Position numbers and translations under genes: made by a program. This document shows, one piece after another, positions 34,867-44,929 of a stretch of DNA of 64,000 nucleotides (position 1 is its first letter; each line of letters opens with the position of its first letter). Source of the DNA: an uncultured Flavobacteriaceae bacterium (GTDB lineage: Bacteria; Bacteroidota; Bacteroidia; Flavobacteriales; Flavobacteriaceae); contig CANMWN010000001.1 of assembly GCA_947501625.1 (NCBI GenBank), positions 817,319 through 881,318 of the forward strand, read 5' to 3'. Below the pieces are notes generated by a model, which saw nothing but the letters and a program-made list of their open reading frames with translations, had not been told where the DNA came from and did no database searches.

Positions 34867-36165
34867 ATGAATAATACTAAAAAAACTTTTATTGTTGGTT
34901 TTGCATTGTTTTCTATGTTTTTTGGAGCAGGAAACTTATTGTTGCCACCACTTTTAGGTTACAATGCAGGAGATGAATGGTTTTCTGTGACAATTGGTTT
35001 TGTAATTACCGCAGTTATAATTCCCATTTTAGGAATTATGGCACATGCTAAGTTACAAGGTACTATGTATGATTTTGCTAAGAAAGTTTCACCAGTTTTT
35101 AGCACCATATATTGCATTCTTATTTATATTATTTCTATTGCAATTCCATCGCCAAGAACGGCATCTGCAACACATGAAATTGCTATACATCCATTTTTTG
35201 GAACTAGTTCTTTAATCACAAGTTCAATATATTTTACATTAGTGCTATTATTTGCTTTGAACAGGTCTAAGATTGTGAGTTTGATTGGAAAATTCTTAAC
35301 TCCTTTGATAGTTTTAATTTTATTATCTGTTATTGGAATAGCATTATTTTCTACCAGTTTTGGAGTAAATCCTTCTCAATTTGAAGTGCCATTAGTAAGT
35401 GGAATTTTGGAAGGTTATCAAACATTTGATGCAATTGGAGCAGTCGTTGTTGGAGCAGTGGTGATTATTTCATTAAAACATTATGATGTTACGACACCAG
35501 AAATTAGAAAAGAAGTTATTGCCAAATCAGGAATTATTGCAGGAATAGGTTTGTTTATTATTTATGCAGGATTGATATCAGTAGGAGCCTATTATAGCCA
35601 AGAAATAGCAATAGACTTAACTCAATCTAGTGATATGCAACGTTCAACATTGTTACGAGGAATTACAATTTCTACGTTAGGAAATATTGGGAATGCTTTT
35701 TTAAGTGTGTTAATTTCGTTGGCGTGTTTTACAACTGCAGTTTCTATAATTGTAGGTAGTGCAGATTATTTTAAAGGCTTGTTTAAAAATAGAAAATATG
35801 TGTATACAATTACTGCAATTATTGGAAGTGTTGTTGGTGTTGTGATAGGTCAATTGAATTTTCACACAATTATTATGATAGCATTGCCTATTTTGATGTT
35901 TATTTATCCAATTACGATTGTGTTAATTTTACTGAACAATTTGCCAGAAAAGTATGCTTCTAAAAGTGTGTTTAGAATGGTTGTTTTAGCAACATTTATT
36001 TTTAGCATTCCAGATTTTTTAAAGTTTCTTGTACCTCCTGAAAGTTTGCAAGGAATTAAAAGTTTGATACCGCTTTCTGATGTTAGTTTAGGTTGGGTAC
36101 TTCCTGCCTTTGTGGTTTTTGTTTTGACGAATGTAGTTGTTAATGTGAGAGCAAAGCTTTCGTAA
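34867..36165 (+). CDS. brnQ: Branched-chain amino acid transporter BrnQ
   Basis: A 432-residue polytopic membrane protein with about 12 helices. It opens FALFSMFFGAGNLLLPPLLG, characteristic of the LIVCS (BrnQ) family of sodium-coupled Leu/Ile/Val importers. Further support comes from the SIAIPSPRTASATHE-like segment and the amphipathic C-terminus. Monocistronic. Confidence 0.92.
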   Translation: MNNTKKTFIVGFALFSMFFGAGNLLLPPLLGYNAGDEWFSVTIGFVITAVIIPILGIMAHAKLQGTMYDFAKKVSPVFSTIYCILIYIISIAIPSPRTASATHEIAIHPFFGTSSLITSSIYFTLVLLFALNRSKIVSLIGKFLTPLIVLILLSVIGIALFSTSFGVNPSQFEVPLVSGILEGYQTFDAIGAVVVGAVVIISLKHYDVTTPEIRKEVIAKSGIIAGIGLFIIYAGLISVGAYYSQEIAIDLTQSSDMQRSTLLRGITISTLGNIGNAFLSVLISLACFTTAVSIIVGSADYFKGLFKNRKYVYTITAIIGSVVGVVIGQLNFHTIIMIALPILMFIYPITIVLILLNNLPEKYASKSVFRMVVLATFIFSIPDFLKFLVPPESLQGIKSLIPLSDVSLGWVLPAFVVFVLTNVVVNVRAKLS

Positions 36166-36213
36166 GTAAAGCGTGAACTAACTATTAATTTTATACGGTG
36201 CTGTAACACATTT

Positions 36214-37203
36214 TTATTCAAATAATTTCTCTTCAAGTTTTCCCTTTTCGTAGGCCTTATAAAACTTTTTTGTCTTAGAAGTCATTCGAACGTTATTTTT
36301 CTCATTTCCAATAAATTCCAATAAGATTTTTGCTCCACCAAGTTGAACTTCTTTAACATCTTCTTGTTCGCTATATTTTTCACCATCTTTTGGTTTGCAT
36401 TCTAAAATTCGGTTGTGATTTATTTTTTGATTTAATCCATAGTTTATCATTGCAACAATGTAAAAGAATTGTTGGCTGTTCTTATTAGTCAGAGAAGTAT
36501 GAAAATCTCCAAAAGTAGGAATACCCATACCGATGTCCTCATTCATCCATGAACTTACAATTTTAGCCGCTGCTTTAAATTCACTTCCATTCGGGTAAAT
36601 TGGACCAGAAAAAATGAATTCCGTTGCGTCAAATACAAGCCTTTCGTAATTTTCAAATTGAGGATTCGTGTCATTTTCCATTTTAGTAAGAGACTCTTGA
36701 AACGATTCCTTTGATGAAGACGGGAAAGAAAAGGAAGTCCATAACCTTGATATTACTTCCTTGCCATTGTACTTTCCGACTTTCACTTTAATGTTTTCAG
36801 TGCCTTCTTTAATTTTTTGGTCTACATCTTCTGATTTTGGATAAGAACGTACATTAATGTCTCTAATTTCCGAATCTTTATTCACTGTTAAATACACATA
36901 AACACTACCACGGAAATTGATGTTATTTTCTAATTTTTCAAAAATCAACTTTCTTAATTTCTTTTCAGAACATTTAATCTTTTCACGTTCTTCAATAATT
37001 CCTTCACAGTTGTTTTCAAAGGGTAATTCTGTTAATACAGCATAATGGTAAATTCCTTTTTCTTTTTGAATGAATGGATTTAATTTCATTCCTTTCGGTG
37101 CAGAAGAGTCAGCATCTAGAAAATGATCTTTGGGAATTTGTCCAATTGATATTATCGGAATTAGAAATAAAAGTGCAAGAGAGGTTAATTGGAATTTCTT
37201 CAT
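36214..37203 (-). CDS. Exported protein of unknown function with TonB-C-like segment
   Basis: A 329-residue protein with a signal peptide (to ~21). Residues ~75-165 contain a helix-strand arrangement (LIFEKLENNINFRGSVYVYL) that loosely resembles the TonB C-terminal fold used in many Bacteroidota signal-type proteins. The rest, including the C-terminal GGAKILLEFIG and basic tail, is not recognised. It is monocistronic, between brnQ and glsA. Confidence 0.6.
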   Translation of the reverse strand: MKKFQLTSLALLFLIPIISIGQIPKDHFLDADSSAPKGMKLNPFIQKEKGIYHYAVLTELPFENNCEGIIEEREKIKCSEKKLRKLIFEKLENNINFRGSVYVYLTVNKDSEIRDINVRSYPKSEDVDQKIKEGTENIKVKVGKYNGKEVISRLWTSFSFPSSSKESFQESLTKMENDTNPQFENYERLVFDATEFIFSGPIYPNGSEFKAAAKIVSSWMNEDIGMGIPTFGDFHTSLTNKNSQQFFYIVAMINYGLNQKINHNRILECKPKDGEKYSEQEDVKEVQLGGAKILLEFIGNEKNNVRMTSKTKKFYKAYEKGKLEEKLFE

Positions 37204-37238
37204 GTCTTTTTTGAGGGTTAAATGTGTTACAACGACAT

Positions 37239-37266
37239 GATATAAACTTTTTTAATTGTTTATATC
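37239..37266. terminator. Inverted repeat downstream of glsA
   Basis: GATATAAAC-N10-GTTTATATC forms a 9-bp A/T-rich stem in the 105-base gap after glsA. It is a weak terminator candidate and could also be part of the promoter of the unknown gene ending at 36214. Confidence 0.3.
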
Positions 37267-37308
37267 AGCCGATAAGCGAAGTTAATTTTTAAAAAATTAA
37301 GAACCAAA

Positions 37309-38223
37309 TTAAAATATAGACAACTCGGTTTTAGTTGTAAACTCTTCAAGGAAACACATTCCTTTGTAGGAATTTCCTTTTTCGTTAAGGTTTGGACTCC
37401 ATACAGCAATGACATATTGGTCGGGATGCACAGCAATGATTCCTCCACCAACGCCACTTTTTCCTGGTAATCCAACTTTAAATGAAAACTCACCAGACTC
37501 GTCATAGAAACCACAAGTTTGCATCAACGCATTCACTCTTTTAGATTGGCTCTTGGTTAGAATTTGTTGGGAATTATCTATGGTTTTACCGTCATTTGCC
37601 AAGTACATAAATAATTGTGAAAGTTCTTGACAACTCATTTCTAGCGAACAAAGATGAAAATAGAAATCTAAGACTTCAGAAGGCTCATTGTCTAGATTTC
37701 CAAAGGATTTTATCAAGTTGCATAAAGCAACATTTCTATAACCCACCGATTTTTCTGAAGTTACAACTTTAGTGTTATAATTGATTTCAGAATTTTGTGT
37801 AATACTTCTCACAAATGTTAGAAAATCTTCTTTAGGATTTTTTAAATGACTTAATAAAATATCACAAATGACATGTGCACCAGCATTTATAAAAGGGTTT
37901 CTTGGAATACCTTTTTCCGTTTCAAGTTGTACCAAAGAATTAAAAGCAGTTCCAGAAGGCTCAACATCTAGTCTTTTCCATATTTTTTCTCCAACAATGT
38001 TATAGGCCATTGAAAGAGAAAGTACTTTTGAGATACTTTGAATTGAGAATTTGTCTTGATAATCTCCAATTCCAAAATTAAAACCATCAATCGTAGAAAT
38101 ATGAACTCCAAATTTATTTGGGTCAATTTTAAGCAATTCAGGAATATATGAAGCTATTTGACCTTTGTTTTTAAGCGCAGCAGTTTTCTTGTATATATCT
38201 TCAATTATTTCTTTGAAATCCAT
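37309..38223 (-). CDS. glsA: Glutaminase A
   Basis: A 304-residue serine-dependent glutaminase (beta-lactamase fold) releasing ammonia from glutamine. The catalytic SxxK is in FSIQSISKVLSLS, followed by NPFINAGAHV and the C-terminal GLPGKSGVGGGI. It lies 6 bases downstream of the aminopeptidase P gene, so cotranscription is likely. Confidence 0.95.
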   Translation of the reverse strand: MDFKEIIEDIYKKTAALKNKGQIASYIPELLKIDPNKFGVHISTIDGFNFGIGDYQDKFSIQSISKVLSLSMAYNIVGEKIWKRLDVEPSGTAFNSLVQLETEKGIPRNPFINAGAHVICDILLSHLKNPKEDFLTFVRSITQNSEINYNTKVVTSEKSVGYRNVALCNLIKSFGNLDNEPSEVLDFYFHLCSLEMSCQELSQLFMYLANDGKTIDNSQQILTKSQSKRVNALMQTCGFYDESGEFSFKVGLPGKSGVGGGIIAVHPDQYVIAVWSPNLNEKGNSYKGMCFLEEFTTKTELSIF

Positions 38224-38229
38224 AGTTTT

Positions 38230-39519
38230 TTATTGCATCAACGCTTCAATATCTTCTACTTCAATAGGAATATTTTGCATTAAATTAAATGGTTCACCGT
38301 TTTCTTGGATTACATAATCATCTTCTAAACGTATGCCTAAATTTTCTTCAGGAATATAAATTCCAGGTTCCACTGTAAACACCATATTCGCTTCCATTGG
38401 TTCACTTAAAATTCCATAATCATGCGTGTCTAAACCAATATTATGAGACGTGCCATGCATAAAATATTTCTTGTAAGCAGGCCATTTTGGATCTTCATTA
38501 TCCACATCTTCTTGAGTTATTAATCCTAAACTAATTAATTCGCGAGTCATTATTTTACCAACTTCAACGTGGTAATCTGCCCAAATAGTTCCAGGAACTA
38601 ACATCTTCGCTGCTTCATTTTTTACTCTCAATACAGCATTATAAACGTCTTTTTGACGTTCGGTAAATTTTCCCGAAACAGGGATGCAACGAGTCATATC
38701 ACTTGCATATCTAGCATAACTTGCACCTACATCCATCAACATCATATCTCCACTTTTACACTGTTGGTTGTTTTCAATATAGTGTAACACATTGGCACTA
38801 TCTCCACTAGCAATAATTGGCGTGTAAGCAAAACCATCAGCTCTATTTTTTATAAATTCATGGATGTATTCTGCTTCGACTTCATATTCCCAAACTCCAG
38901 GTTTAGTATATCCCAAAACTCTTCTAAAGCCTTTTTCAGTAATATCACATGCTTGTTGCATTAGTGCAATTTCTTCAGGTTCTTTGATAGCACGTAAACG
39001 TTGAATTATCGGTTGACTTCTCAAATAGGTATGTCCTGGAAAATCGCTTTTACATTTTTTTATAAATCTATCCTCACGAGTTTCAGTTACTACTGCTTGT
39101 CGATAGTGTTCATTCGTGTTTATATATACATTTTCGGCTTCAGTCATTAATTCAAAAAACACTTTGTCAAAATCTTGCAACCAATACACTGTTTTTATTC
39201 CGGCAGTTTCAAATGCTTTTTTCTTATCCAGTTTTTCACCTTCCCAAACAGCAATATGCTCATTGGTTTCTCTTAAAAATAAGATTTCACGATGTTCGGG
39301 TTTATTAGCATCAGGAAATAATACTAAAATACTCTCTTCTTGATCAACTCCACTTAAATAAAAGATATCTCTATGTTGTGCAAATGGTAAAACACTATCA
39401 GCACTTATAGGATAAATATCATTGGAATTAAAAACTGCCAACGAATTAGATTTCATTTTGGCAACAAACTTTTTGCGATTTTTAATAAATAGGTTTTTGT
39501 CTATAGGAAAGTATTTCAT
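38230..39519 (-). CDS. pepP: Aminopeptidase P (Xaa-Pro)
   Basis: A 429-residue M24B metallopeptidase removing N-terminal residues before proline. An N-terminal creatinase-like domain precedes the pita-bread fold with metal ligands in LMDVGASYARYASDMTR, the HGTSHNIGLDTHD block, VEPGIYIP and GIRLEDDYVI. No signal peptide; cytoplasmic. Confidence 0.93.
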   Translation of the reverse strand: MKYFPIDKNLFIKNRKKFVAKMKSNSLAVFNSNDIYPISADSVLPFAQHRDIFYLSGVDQEESILVLFPDANKPEHREILFLRETNEHIAVWEGEKLDKKKAFETAGIKTVYWLQDFDKVFFELMTEAENVYINTNEHYRQAVVTETREDRFIKKCKSDFPGHTYLRSQPIIQRLRAIKEPEEIALMQQACDITEKGFRRVLGYTKPGVWEYEVEAEYIHEFIKNRADGFAYTPIIASGDSANVLHYIENNQQCKSGDMMLMDVGASYARYASDMTRCIPVSGKFTERQKDVYNAVLRVKNEAAKMLVPGTIWADYHVEVGKIMTRELISLGLITQEDVDNEDPKWPAYKKYFMHGTSHNIGLDTHDYGILSEPMEANMVFTVEPGIYIPEENLGIRLEDDYVIQENGEPFNLMQNIPIEVEDIEALMQ

Positions 39520-39651
39520 GATTGTTAATTTTGATAGATAACAAATTTATAGAATTGAAAGGATATCATCTAAATTTTAGTATAGTTTTTAGACTGTTTC
39601 TAAATATTTAAAAAATAAGTAAATCAATTTTTATGAGCAGATAAGTTATAG

Positions 39652-39659
39652 TATCTTTG
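39652..39659 (+). promoter_or_regulatory. Candidate -7 box of sdhCAB
   Basis: TATCTTTG matches the TAnnTTTG consensus, 24 bases before the sdhC ATG, leaving a leader of about 18 bases. The -33 region contains only TTATG at a short spacing. Its position also argues for the ATG at 39684 as true start. Confidence 0.45.
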
Positions 39660-39683
39660 TTATATAAACTAACAACAAAAATA

Positions 39684-40349
39684 ATGAGTGGATTATTAAA
39701 ATCTTCTATTGGAAGAAAATATGCAATGGCACTGTCGGCATTCTTTCTTATGTTTTTCTTATTACAACATTTTGTAATCAATGTAACTTCAATTTTTCCG
39801 GACAATGGAGAGGTATTTAACCAATTATCTTATTTCATGGGAACCAATCCTTTGGTGCAATATGTATTGCAACCGGTTTTGCTTTTTGGAGTGATTTTTC
39901 ATTTTGTGATGGGATTCATTTTGGAGTTGAAAAACAAAAAAGCAAGAAAAGTAACTTATGCCAAGAATAATGGAGGTGCCAATTCTACTTGGATGAGCCG
40001 AAATATGATTTATAGCGGAATTGCGATTTTAGCATTTATGGTATTTCACTTCAATGATTTTTGGGTTCCAGAAATCGTAGATAAATTTATTGAAGGAAAT
40101 AGCCAAGAAGGAAAAGATTATTTACATCACGTTCAAGAAATGTTTCAAAATCCAATTCGTGTAGCTGTATATGTAATAGCATTTGTGTTTTTAGCATTGC
40201 ATTTATTACATGGATTTAATTCGGCTTTTCAATCGGTTGGAGCAAATAATAAATATACTAAAGGGTTGAAACTATTTAGTCAAATATATGCAATTGGTGT
40301 TCCTGTTGGATTTATCATCATTGCATTAGTTCACTTTTTCAATCATTAA
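39684..40349 (+). CDS. sdhC: Succinate dehydrogenase cytochrome b subunit
   Basis: A 221-residue membrane anchor with five predicted helices and conserved histidines (LLQHFVIN, VIFHFVMGF, VFHFNDFW, LALHLLHGF) that fit a dihaem type-B anchor. The start is ATG 39684; the upstream TTG lies within the promoter box. First gene of sdhCAB; it binds quinone and anchors SdhAB to the inner membrane. Confidence 0.94.
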   Translation: MSGLLKSSIGRKYAMALSAFFLMFFLLQHFVINVTSIFPDNGEVFNQLSYFMGTNPLVQYVLQPVLLFGVIFHFVMGFILELKNKKARKVTYAKNNGGANSTWMSRNMIYSGIAILAFMVFHFNDFWVPEIVDKFIEGNSQEGKDYLHHVQEMFQNPIRVAVYVIAFVFLALHLLHGFNSAFQSVGANNKYTKGLKLFSQIYAIGVPVGFIIIALVHFFNH

Positions 40350-40361
40350 TAGAAAACAAGT

Positions 40362-42374
40362 ATGGCTTTAGATTCTAAAATTCCAAAAGGTCCATTAAAA
40401 GATAAGTGGACTACTTATAAAAACAAAATTGACTTAGTGAATCCAGCAAATAAGCGTTTGATTGACGTTATAGTTGTAGGAACTGGTTTGGCAGGAGGTT
40501 CAGCCTCTGCTACGCTTGCTGAATTAGGATATAATGTAAAAGCATTTTGTTATCAAGATTCACCAAGAAGAGCGCATTCAATTGCAGCGCAAGGAGGAAT
40601 AAATGCAGCAAAGAACTATCAAGGAGATGGCGATTCTTTTTATCGTTTATTTTACGATACTGTAAAAGGAGGAGATTATCGTTCAAGAGAAGCAAACGTT
40701 TACCGTTTAGCAGAAGTATCGGCAAATATTATTGACCAATGTGTTGCACAAGGAGTTCCTTTTGCACGTGATTATGGTGGATTGTTAGACAATCGTTCCT
40801 TTGGAGGTGTATTGGTTTCAAGAACTTTTTATGCCAAAGGTCAAACAGGACAACAATTATTGTTAGGAGCATATTCGGCAATGAATCGTCAAATTGCTCG
40901 TGGTAAGATTGAAATGTTCAATCGCCATGAAATGTTAGATGTTGTTATTGTTGACGGGAAAGCTCGTGGAATTATAGCACGTAACTTAATAACTGGAGAA
41001 ATTGAGCGTCACTCGGCACATGCGGTGGTGATTGCTTCTGGTGGTTATGGAAATGTTTATTTCTTATCTACCAATGCTATGGGTTCTAATGCAACAGCAG
41101 CATGGAAAATTCATAAAAAAGGAGCTTATTTCGCAAATCCTTGTTATACGCAAATTCACCCAACGTGTATTCCGCGTTCTGGAGATTATCAATCAAAATT
41201 GACTTTAATGTCCGAATCTCTTCGTAATGATGGTAGAATTTGGGTGCCAAAAAACATGGATGATGTAAAAGCGATACGAGAAGGTCGTAAAAAACCTACG
41301 GATTTGTCAGAAGATGAAAGAGATTATTACTTAGAAAGAAGATATCCTGCTTTTGGAAATTTAGTACCTCGTGATGTTGCATCGAGAGCCGCAAAAGAAC
41401 GTTGTGATGCTGGTTATGGAGTTAATGCAACTGGTGAAGCGGTTTATCTTGATTTTAAATCGGCAATTGAGCGTTACGGAAAAGAACAATGTAAATTACA
41501 TGGAATTAAAAATCCTTCAAAAGAAAAAATAACTGAAGAAGGAGAAAAAATAGTTGAGGCTAAATATGGAAACTTATTCCAAATGTACGAGAAGATTGTA
41601 GATGAAAATCCATACAAAACTCCGATGATGATTTATCCAGCAACGCACTATACTATGGGAGGAGTTTGGGTTGATTATAACTTAATGACTACCGTGGATG
41701 GTTTATACTGTATTGGAGAAGCAAATTTCTCAGATCATGGAGCAAATAGATTAGGAGCGTCTGCATTGATGCAAGGTTTAGCAGATGGTTATTTTGTATT
41801 GCCTTATACTATTGGAGATTATTTATCAGACGATATTAGAACTGGAAAAATCTCTACTGAGACCAAAGAATTTGATGAGGCTGAGAAAGCAGTAAAAGAA
41901 CGTTTAGACTTTTTCATTAACAATAAAGGAGAGCATTCAGTTGATTATTACCACAAAAAACTAGGAAAGATAATGTGGGAAAAATGTGGAATGTCTAGAA
42001 ATGAGAAAGGACTGAAAGAAGCGATGAAAGAAATCAAAGAATTGCGTGAAGATTTCTGGAAAAATGTAACTGTTCCAGGAGATTTAAATGAGATGAATCC
42101 AGAATTAGAGAAAGCAGGAAGAGTTGCAGATTTCTTAGAATTAGGTGAATTGTTTGCCAAAGATGCTTTAGATAGAAACGAATCTTGTGGAGGTCACTTT
42201 AGAGAAGAATCTGTGGAGTTAGATGGTTTACAAAAAGGAGAAGCAAAACGTAATGATAAGGATTACGCTTATGTTGCGGCTTGGGAATATAAAGGAGAAC
42301 CAGCAGATGCAGTTTTACATAAAGAAGAATTAGAGTTTAACGATATTGAATTAAAACAACGTTCATACAAATAA
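40362..42374 (+). CDS. sdhA: Succinate dehydrogenase/fumarate reductase flavoprotein subunit
   Basis: A 670-residue FAD subunit. FAD binding is seen in [18 protein letters not shown], covalent FAD attachment at the His of [17 protein letters not shown], and the active-site region in [16 protein letters not shown]. Cotranscribed with sdhC (12-base gap) and sdhB (9-base gap). The length and single SdhC partner fit the Bacteroidota type-B enzyme. Confidence 0.97.
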   Translation: MALDSKIPKGPLKDKWTTYKNKIDLVNPANKRLIDVIVVGTGLAGGSASATLAELGYNVKAFCYQDSPRRAHSIAAQGGINAAKNYQGDGDSFYRLFYDTVKGGDYRSREANVYRLAEVSANIIDQCVAQGVPFARDYGGLLDNRSFGGVLVSRTFYAKGQTGQQLLLGAYSAMNRQIARGKIEMFNRHEMLDVVIVDGKARGIIARNLITGEIERHSAHAVVIASGGYGNVYFLSTNAMGSNATAAWKIHKKGAYFANPCYTQIHPTCIPRSGDYQSKLTLMSESLRNDGRIWVPKNMDDVKAIREGRKKPTDLSEDERDYYLERRYPAFGNLVPRDVASRAAKERCDAGYGVNATGEAVYLDFKSAIERYGKEQCKLHGIKNPSKEKITEEGEKIVEAKYGNLFQMYEKIVDENPYKTPMMIYPATHYTMGGVWVDYNLMTTVDGLYCIGEANFSDHGANRLGASALMQGLADGYFVLPYTIGDYLSDDIRTGKISTETKEFDEAEKAVKERLDFFINNKGEHSVDYYHKKLGKIMWEKCGMSRNEKGLKEAMKEIKELREDFWKNVTVPGDLNEMNPELEKAGRVADFLELGELFAKDALDRNESCGGHFREESVELDGLQKGEAKRNDKDYAYVAAWEYKGEPADAVLHKEELEFNDIELKQRSYK

Positions 42375-42383
42375 GATAGAATT

Positions 42384-43130
42384 ATGAATTTAACACTTAA
42401 AATTTGGCGTCAAAAAAACGCAAGTGATAAAGGAAAGATGGTCGATTACAAAGTAACCGACATTTCTGAACATATGTCTTTCTTAGAAATGATGGACGTA
42501 TTAAATGAGCAGTTAATAAACAAAGGTGAAGAACCTGTTGCTTTTGATCATGATTGTCGAGAAGGGATTTGTGGAATGTGTTCGATGTATATCAACGGAG
42601 AAGCACATGGACCAGATAGAGGAGTTACGACTTGCCAATTGCATATGCGTATGTTCAATGATAGAGATACCATTTATATTGAACCATTTAGAGCAGCAGC
42701 ATTCCCTGTAATAAAAGATTTGGTTGTTGATAGATCTTCATTTGAAAGAATTCAACAAGCAGGAGGATTTATATCTGTTAATACTTCTGGAAATACGCAA
42801 GACGCAAACTCAATTCCAATTGCTAAGGATGCGGCTGACGAAGCAATGGATGCTGCTACATGTATTGGTTGCGGTGCGTGTGTTGCCACTTGTAAAAACT
42901 CGAGTGCCATGTTGTTTGTTGGAGCAAAAGTGTCGCAATATGCTTTATTGCCTCAAGGTCAGGTAGAGGCTGCTGACAGAGTATTAAACATGGTTAAGCA
43001 AATGGATGAAGAAGGTTTTGGAAACTGTACCAATACTGGAGCATGTGAAATAGAATGCCCTAAAGGAATATCTTTGGAGAATATAGCCAGAATGAATCGT
43101 GAGTATATGAAAGCGAGTATGAAAGGTTAA
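42384..43130 (+). CDS. sdhB: Succinate dehydrogenase iron-sulfur subunit
   Basis: A 248-residue electron-transfer subunit. The [2Fe-2S] ligands are in [15 protein letters not shown], [4Fe-4S] in [12 protein letters not shown] and [3Fe-4S] in [15 protein letters not shown]. It connects the flavin in SdhA with the quinone site in SdhC. Confidence 0.97.
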   Translation: MNLTLKIWRQKNASDKGKMVDYKVTDISEHMSFLEMMDVLNEQLINKGEEPVAFDHDCREGICGMCSMYINGEAHGPDRGVTTCQLHMRMFNDRDTIYIEPFRAAAFPVIKDLVVDRSSFERIQQAGGFISVNTSGNTQDANSIPIAKDAADEAMDAATCIGCGACVATCKNSSAMLFVGAKVSQYALLPQGQVEAADRVLNMVKQMDEEGFGNCTNTGACEIECPKGISLENIARMNREYMKASMKG

Positions 43131-43149
43131 TCTTATAACCATAAATAAT

Positions 43150-43185
43150 AAAAAACCCAAATCAATTTATTGATTTGGGTTTTTT
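43150..43185 (+). terminator. Terminator of sdhCAB
   Basis: A 14-16 bp stem (AAAAAACCCAAATCA...TGATTTGGGTTTTTT) with a short loop and T run lies 20 bases after the sdhB stop. Confidence 0.9.
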
Positions 43186-43224
43186 GTTTTAAAAAGTAAT
43201 ATTTTAGTAACAAATATAGTATTG

Positions 43225-44367
43225 ATGCAATTTTCTTCTAAACTTTCAAATGTTGAGACTAGTATTTTTTCAGTAATGAGTGCATTGGCAAATAAACACC
43301 ATGCATTAAATTTATCGCAAGGATTTCCAAATTTTGATTGTGATCCTAAATTGATTGAACTCGTAAATAAATCAATGAAAAAAGGGTATAATCAATATGC
43401 ACCTATGCCTGGATTGTTGAATTTAAGAGAAGAAATTTCTAAAAAATTTGAGTCACTATACAATTCAAGTTATCATCCTGAAAGTGAAATAACTGTTACT
43501 GCAGGAGCAACTCAAGCAATCTTTACTGTTATTTCTGCATTTGTAAAGCAAGATGATGAGGTTATTATTTTTTGCCCTGCATATGATTGTTATGAGCCTA
43601 CAATCGAATTGAATGGTGGTAAAACGATACCTATTCAATTAAAATCGCCGAATTATAAAGTTGACTGGAAAGAAGTAGAAAAAAAAATAAGCGACAAGAC
43701 TAAAATGATAATTGTCAATACGCCTCATAATCCTTCAGGAACAATATTTTCTAAAGAAGACATGTTGCAATTACAGGAATTGACAAGAAGTACTGATATT
43801 ACTGTTTTAAGCGATGAGGTTTATGAGCATATTATTTTCGATGAACAGAAACATCAAAGTGTTTGTTTATTTGATGATTTAAAAAAGAGAAGTTTTATAG
43901 TTGCTTCATTTGGAAAAACATTTCACATTACTGGTTGGAAAATGGGTTATTGCTGTGCACCAAAAGAGTTGATGAATGAATTTAGAAAGGTCCATCAGTT
44001 TAATGTTTTTAGTGTGAGTCACCCAGTTCAAATTGCTCTTGCTGAGTATTTAAAAAAACCATCGAGATATCTAGAGTTGTCTGAGTTTTTTCAAGAAAAA
44101 AGAAATTTGTTTTTATCTCTAATTGATAATAGTAGATTTGAATTTGTTCCTTCACAAGGAACCTATTTTCAAAATCTTAATTTTAAAGAAATAACCAATG
44201 AAAATGATGTTGATTTTGCTAGAAGATTGGTTTTAGATTTTGGAATCGCTTCGATACCGTTATCCGTTTTTAATATTGATAAAAGTGATGATAAAATGCT
44301 TCGTTTTTGTTTTGCTAAAAATGATGATACTTTAAAGAAAGCAGGAGAGCTATTAAATAGAATTTAA
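43225..44367 (+). CDS. Methionine/glutamine-type PLP aminotransferase
   Basis: A 380-residue class I/II aminotransferase of the YbdL/kynurenine-glutamine transaminase group. It has LNLSQGFPNFDCD near the start, NTPHNPSGTIF, LSDEVYEHIIFD and the PLP Lys in SFGKTFHITGWKMGY. ATG 43225 is chosen over TTG 43222. An omega-amidase lies two genes downstream. In methionine salvage this transaminase converts 4-methylthio-2-oxobutyrate to methionine with glutamine, and the amidase removes the resulting ketoglutaramate. Exact substrates are inferred. Confidence 0.9.
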   Translation: MQFSSKLSNVETSIFSVMSALANKHHALNLSQGFPNFDCDPKLIELVNKSMKKGYNQYAPMPGLLNLREEISKKFESLYNSSYHPESEITVTAGATQAIFTVISAFVKQDDEVIIFCPAYDCYEPTIELNGGKTIPIQLKSPNYKVDWKEVEKKISDKTKMIIVNTPHNPSGTIFSKEDMLQLQELTRSTDITVLSDEVYEHIIFDEQKHQSVCLFDDLKKRSFIVASFGKTFHITGWKMGYCCAPKELMNEFRKVHQFNVFSVSHPVQIALAEYLKKPSRYLELSEFFQEKRNLFLSLIDNSRFEFVPSQGTYFQNLNFKEITNENDVDFARRLVLDFGIASIPLSVFNIDKSDDKMLRFCFAKNDDTLKKAGELLNRI

Positions 44368-44435
44368 TTCTGTTTGCAAATTTTCAACAATGGAATACAA
44401 TTTGCTATTTTTACAAATAAATAAAATTTTAACTT

Positions 44436-44924
44436 ATGAAGTTTAATAAAATAACACTGATACTATTCTTATTCTTTATTACTGCCAATACTTATGCGCA
44501 AGAAGTAATAGTTAATGAAGTGAAATATGAAGTAAAAAACGATACAATCTTTAAAGATGGAGTGGATGTAACTAATACTTTATCCGCAGTAGAACAAGAA
44601 GAAATAAAAAGGACTTTTAGTGAAAAGTTGAAAGAGGAAAAGAAATTGCTAAAAGAAGAAAAGCGTAAAGAAGTTGAGCGAAAAAATTCGGAAAAAAAAT
44701 TAAAAAAAGAAGAGAAAAAACGTAAAAAGGCAGAGAAAAAATTAAAGAAGCAAGAACTAGCCATAAAAAAATTAGATAAGGCAAAAAAGAAGTATAAAAA
44801 GTCGAGTGAGAAATTTGAGAAATTAAAATCAAAAGGGAAATTATCTCCAGAAGATGAACTTGACTGGAATAAGAAATTGGATAAGTTGAAAAAGGATATT
44901 GAGCGTAAAAAAAGAAAACTATAA
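44436..44924 (+). CDS. Exported Lys/Glu-rich coiled-coil protein
   Basis: A 162-residue protein with a clear signal peptide ending at ANTYAQ (~22). After a short beta-prone stretch (VIVNEVKYEVKNDTIFKDG), residues ~50-162 form one long, very basic Lys/Glu-rich coiled coil. No known domain is seen. It sits between the transaminase and the omega-amidase (5-base gap to the latter). Function unknown; a periplasmic spacer or peptidoglycan/envelope-associated rod is possible. Confidence 0.7.
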   Translation: MKFNKITLILFLFFITANTYAQEVIVNEVKYEVKNDTIFKDGVDVTNTLSAVEQEEIKRTFSEKLKEEKKLLKEEKRKEVERKNSEKKLKKEEKKRKKAEKKLKKQELAIKKLDKAKKKYKKSSEKFEKLKSKGKLSPEDELDWNKKLDKLKKDIERKKRKL

Positions 44925-44929
44925 ATTAG

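Noticed and set aside
37260-37514. Minus-strand ORF overlapping the end of glsA
   Set aside because: It lies in another frame of a well-supported glutaminase and shows no family features.
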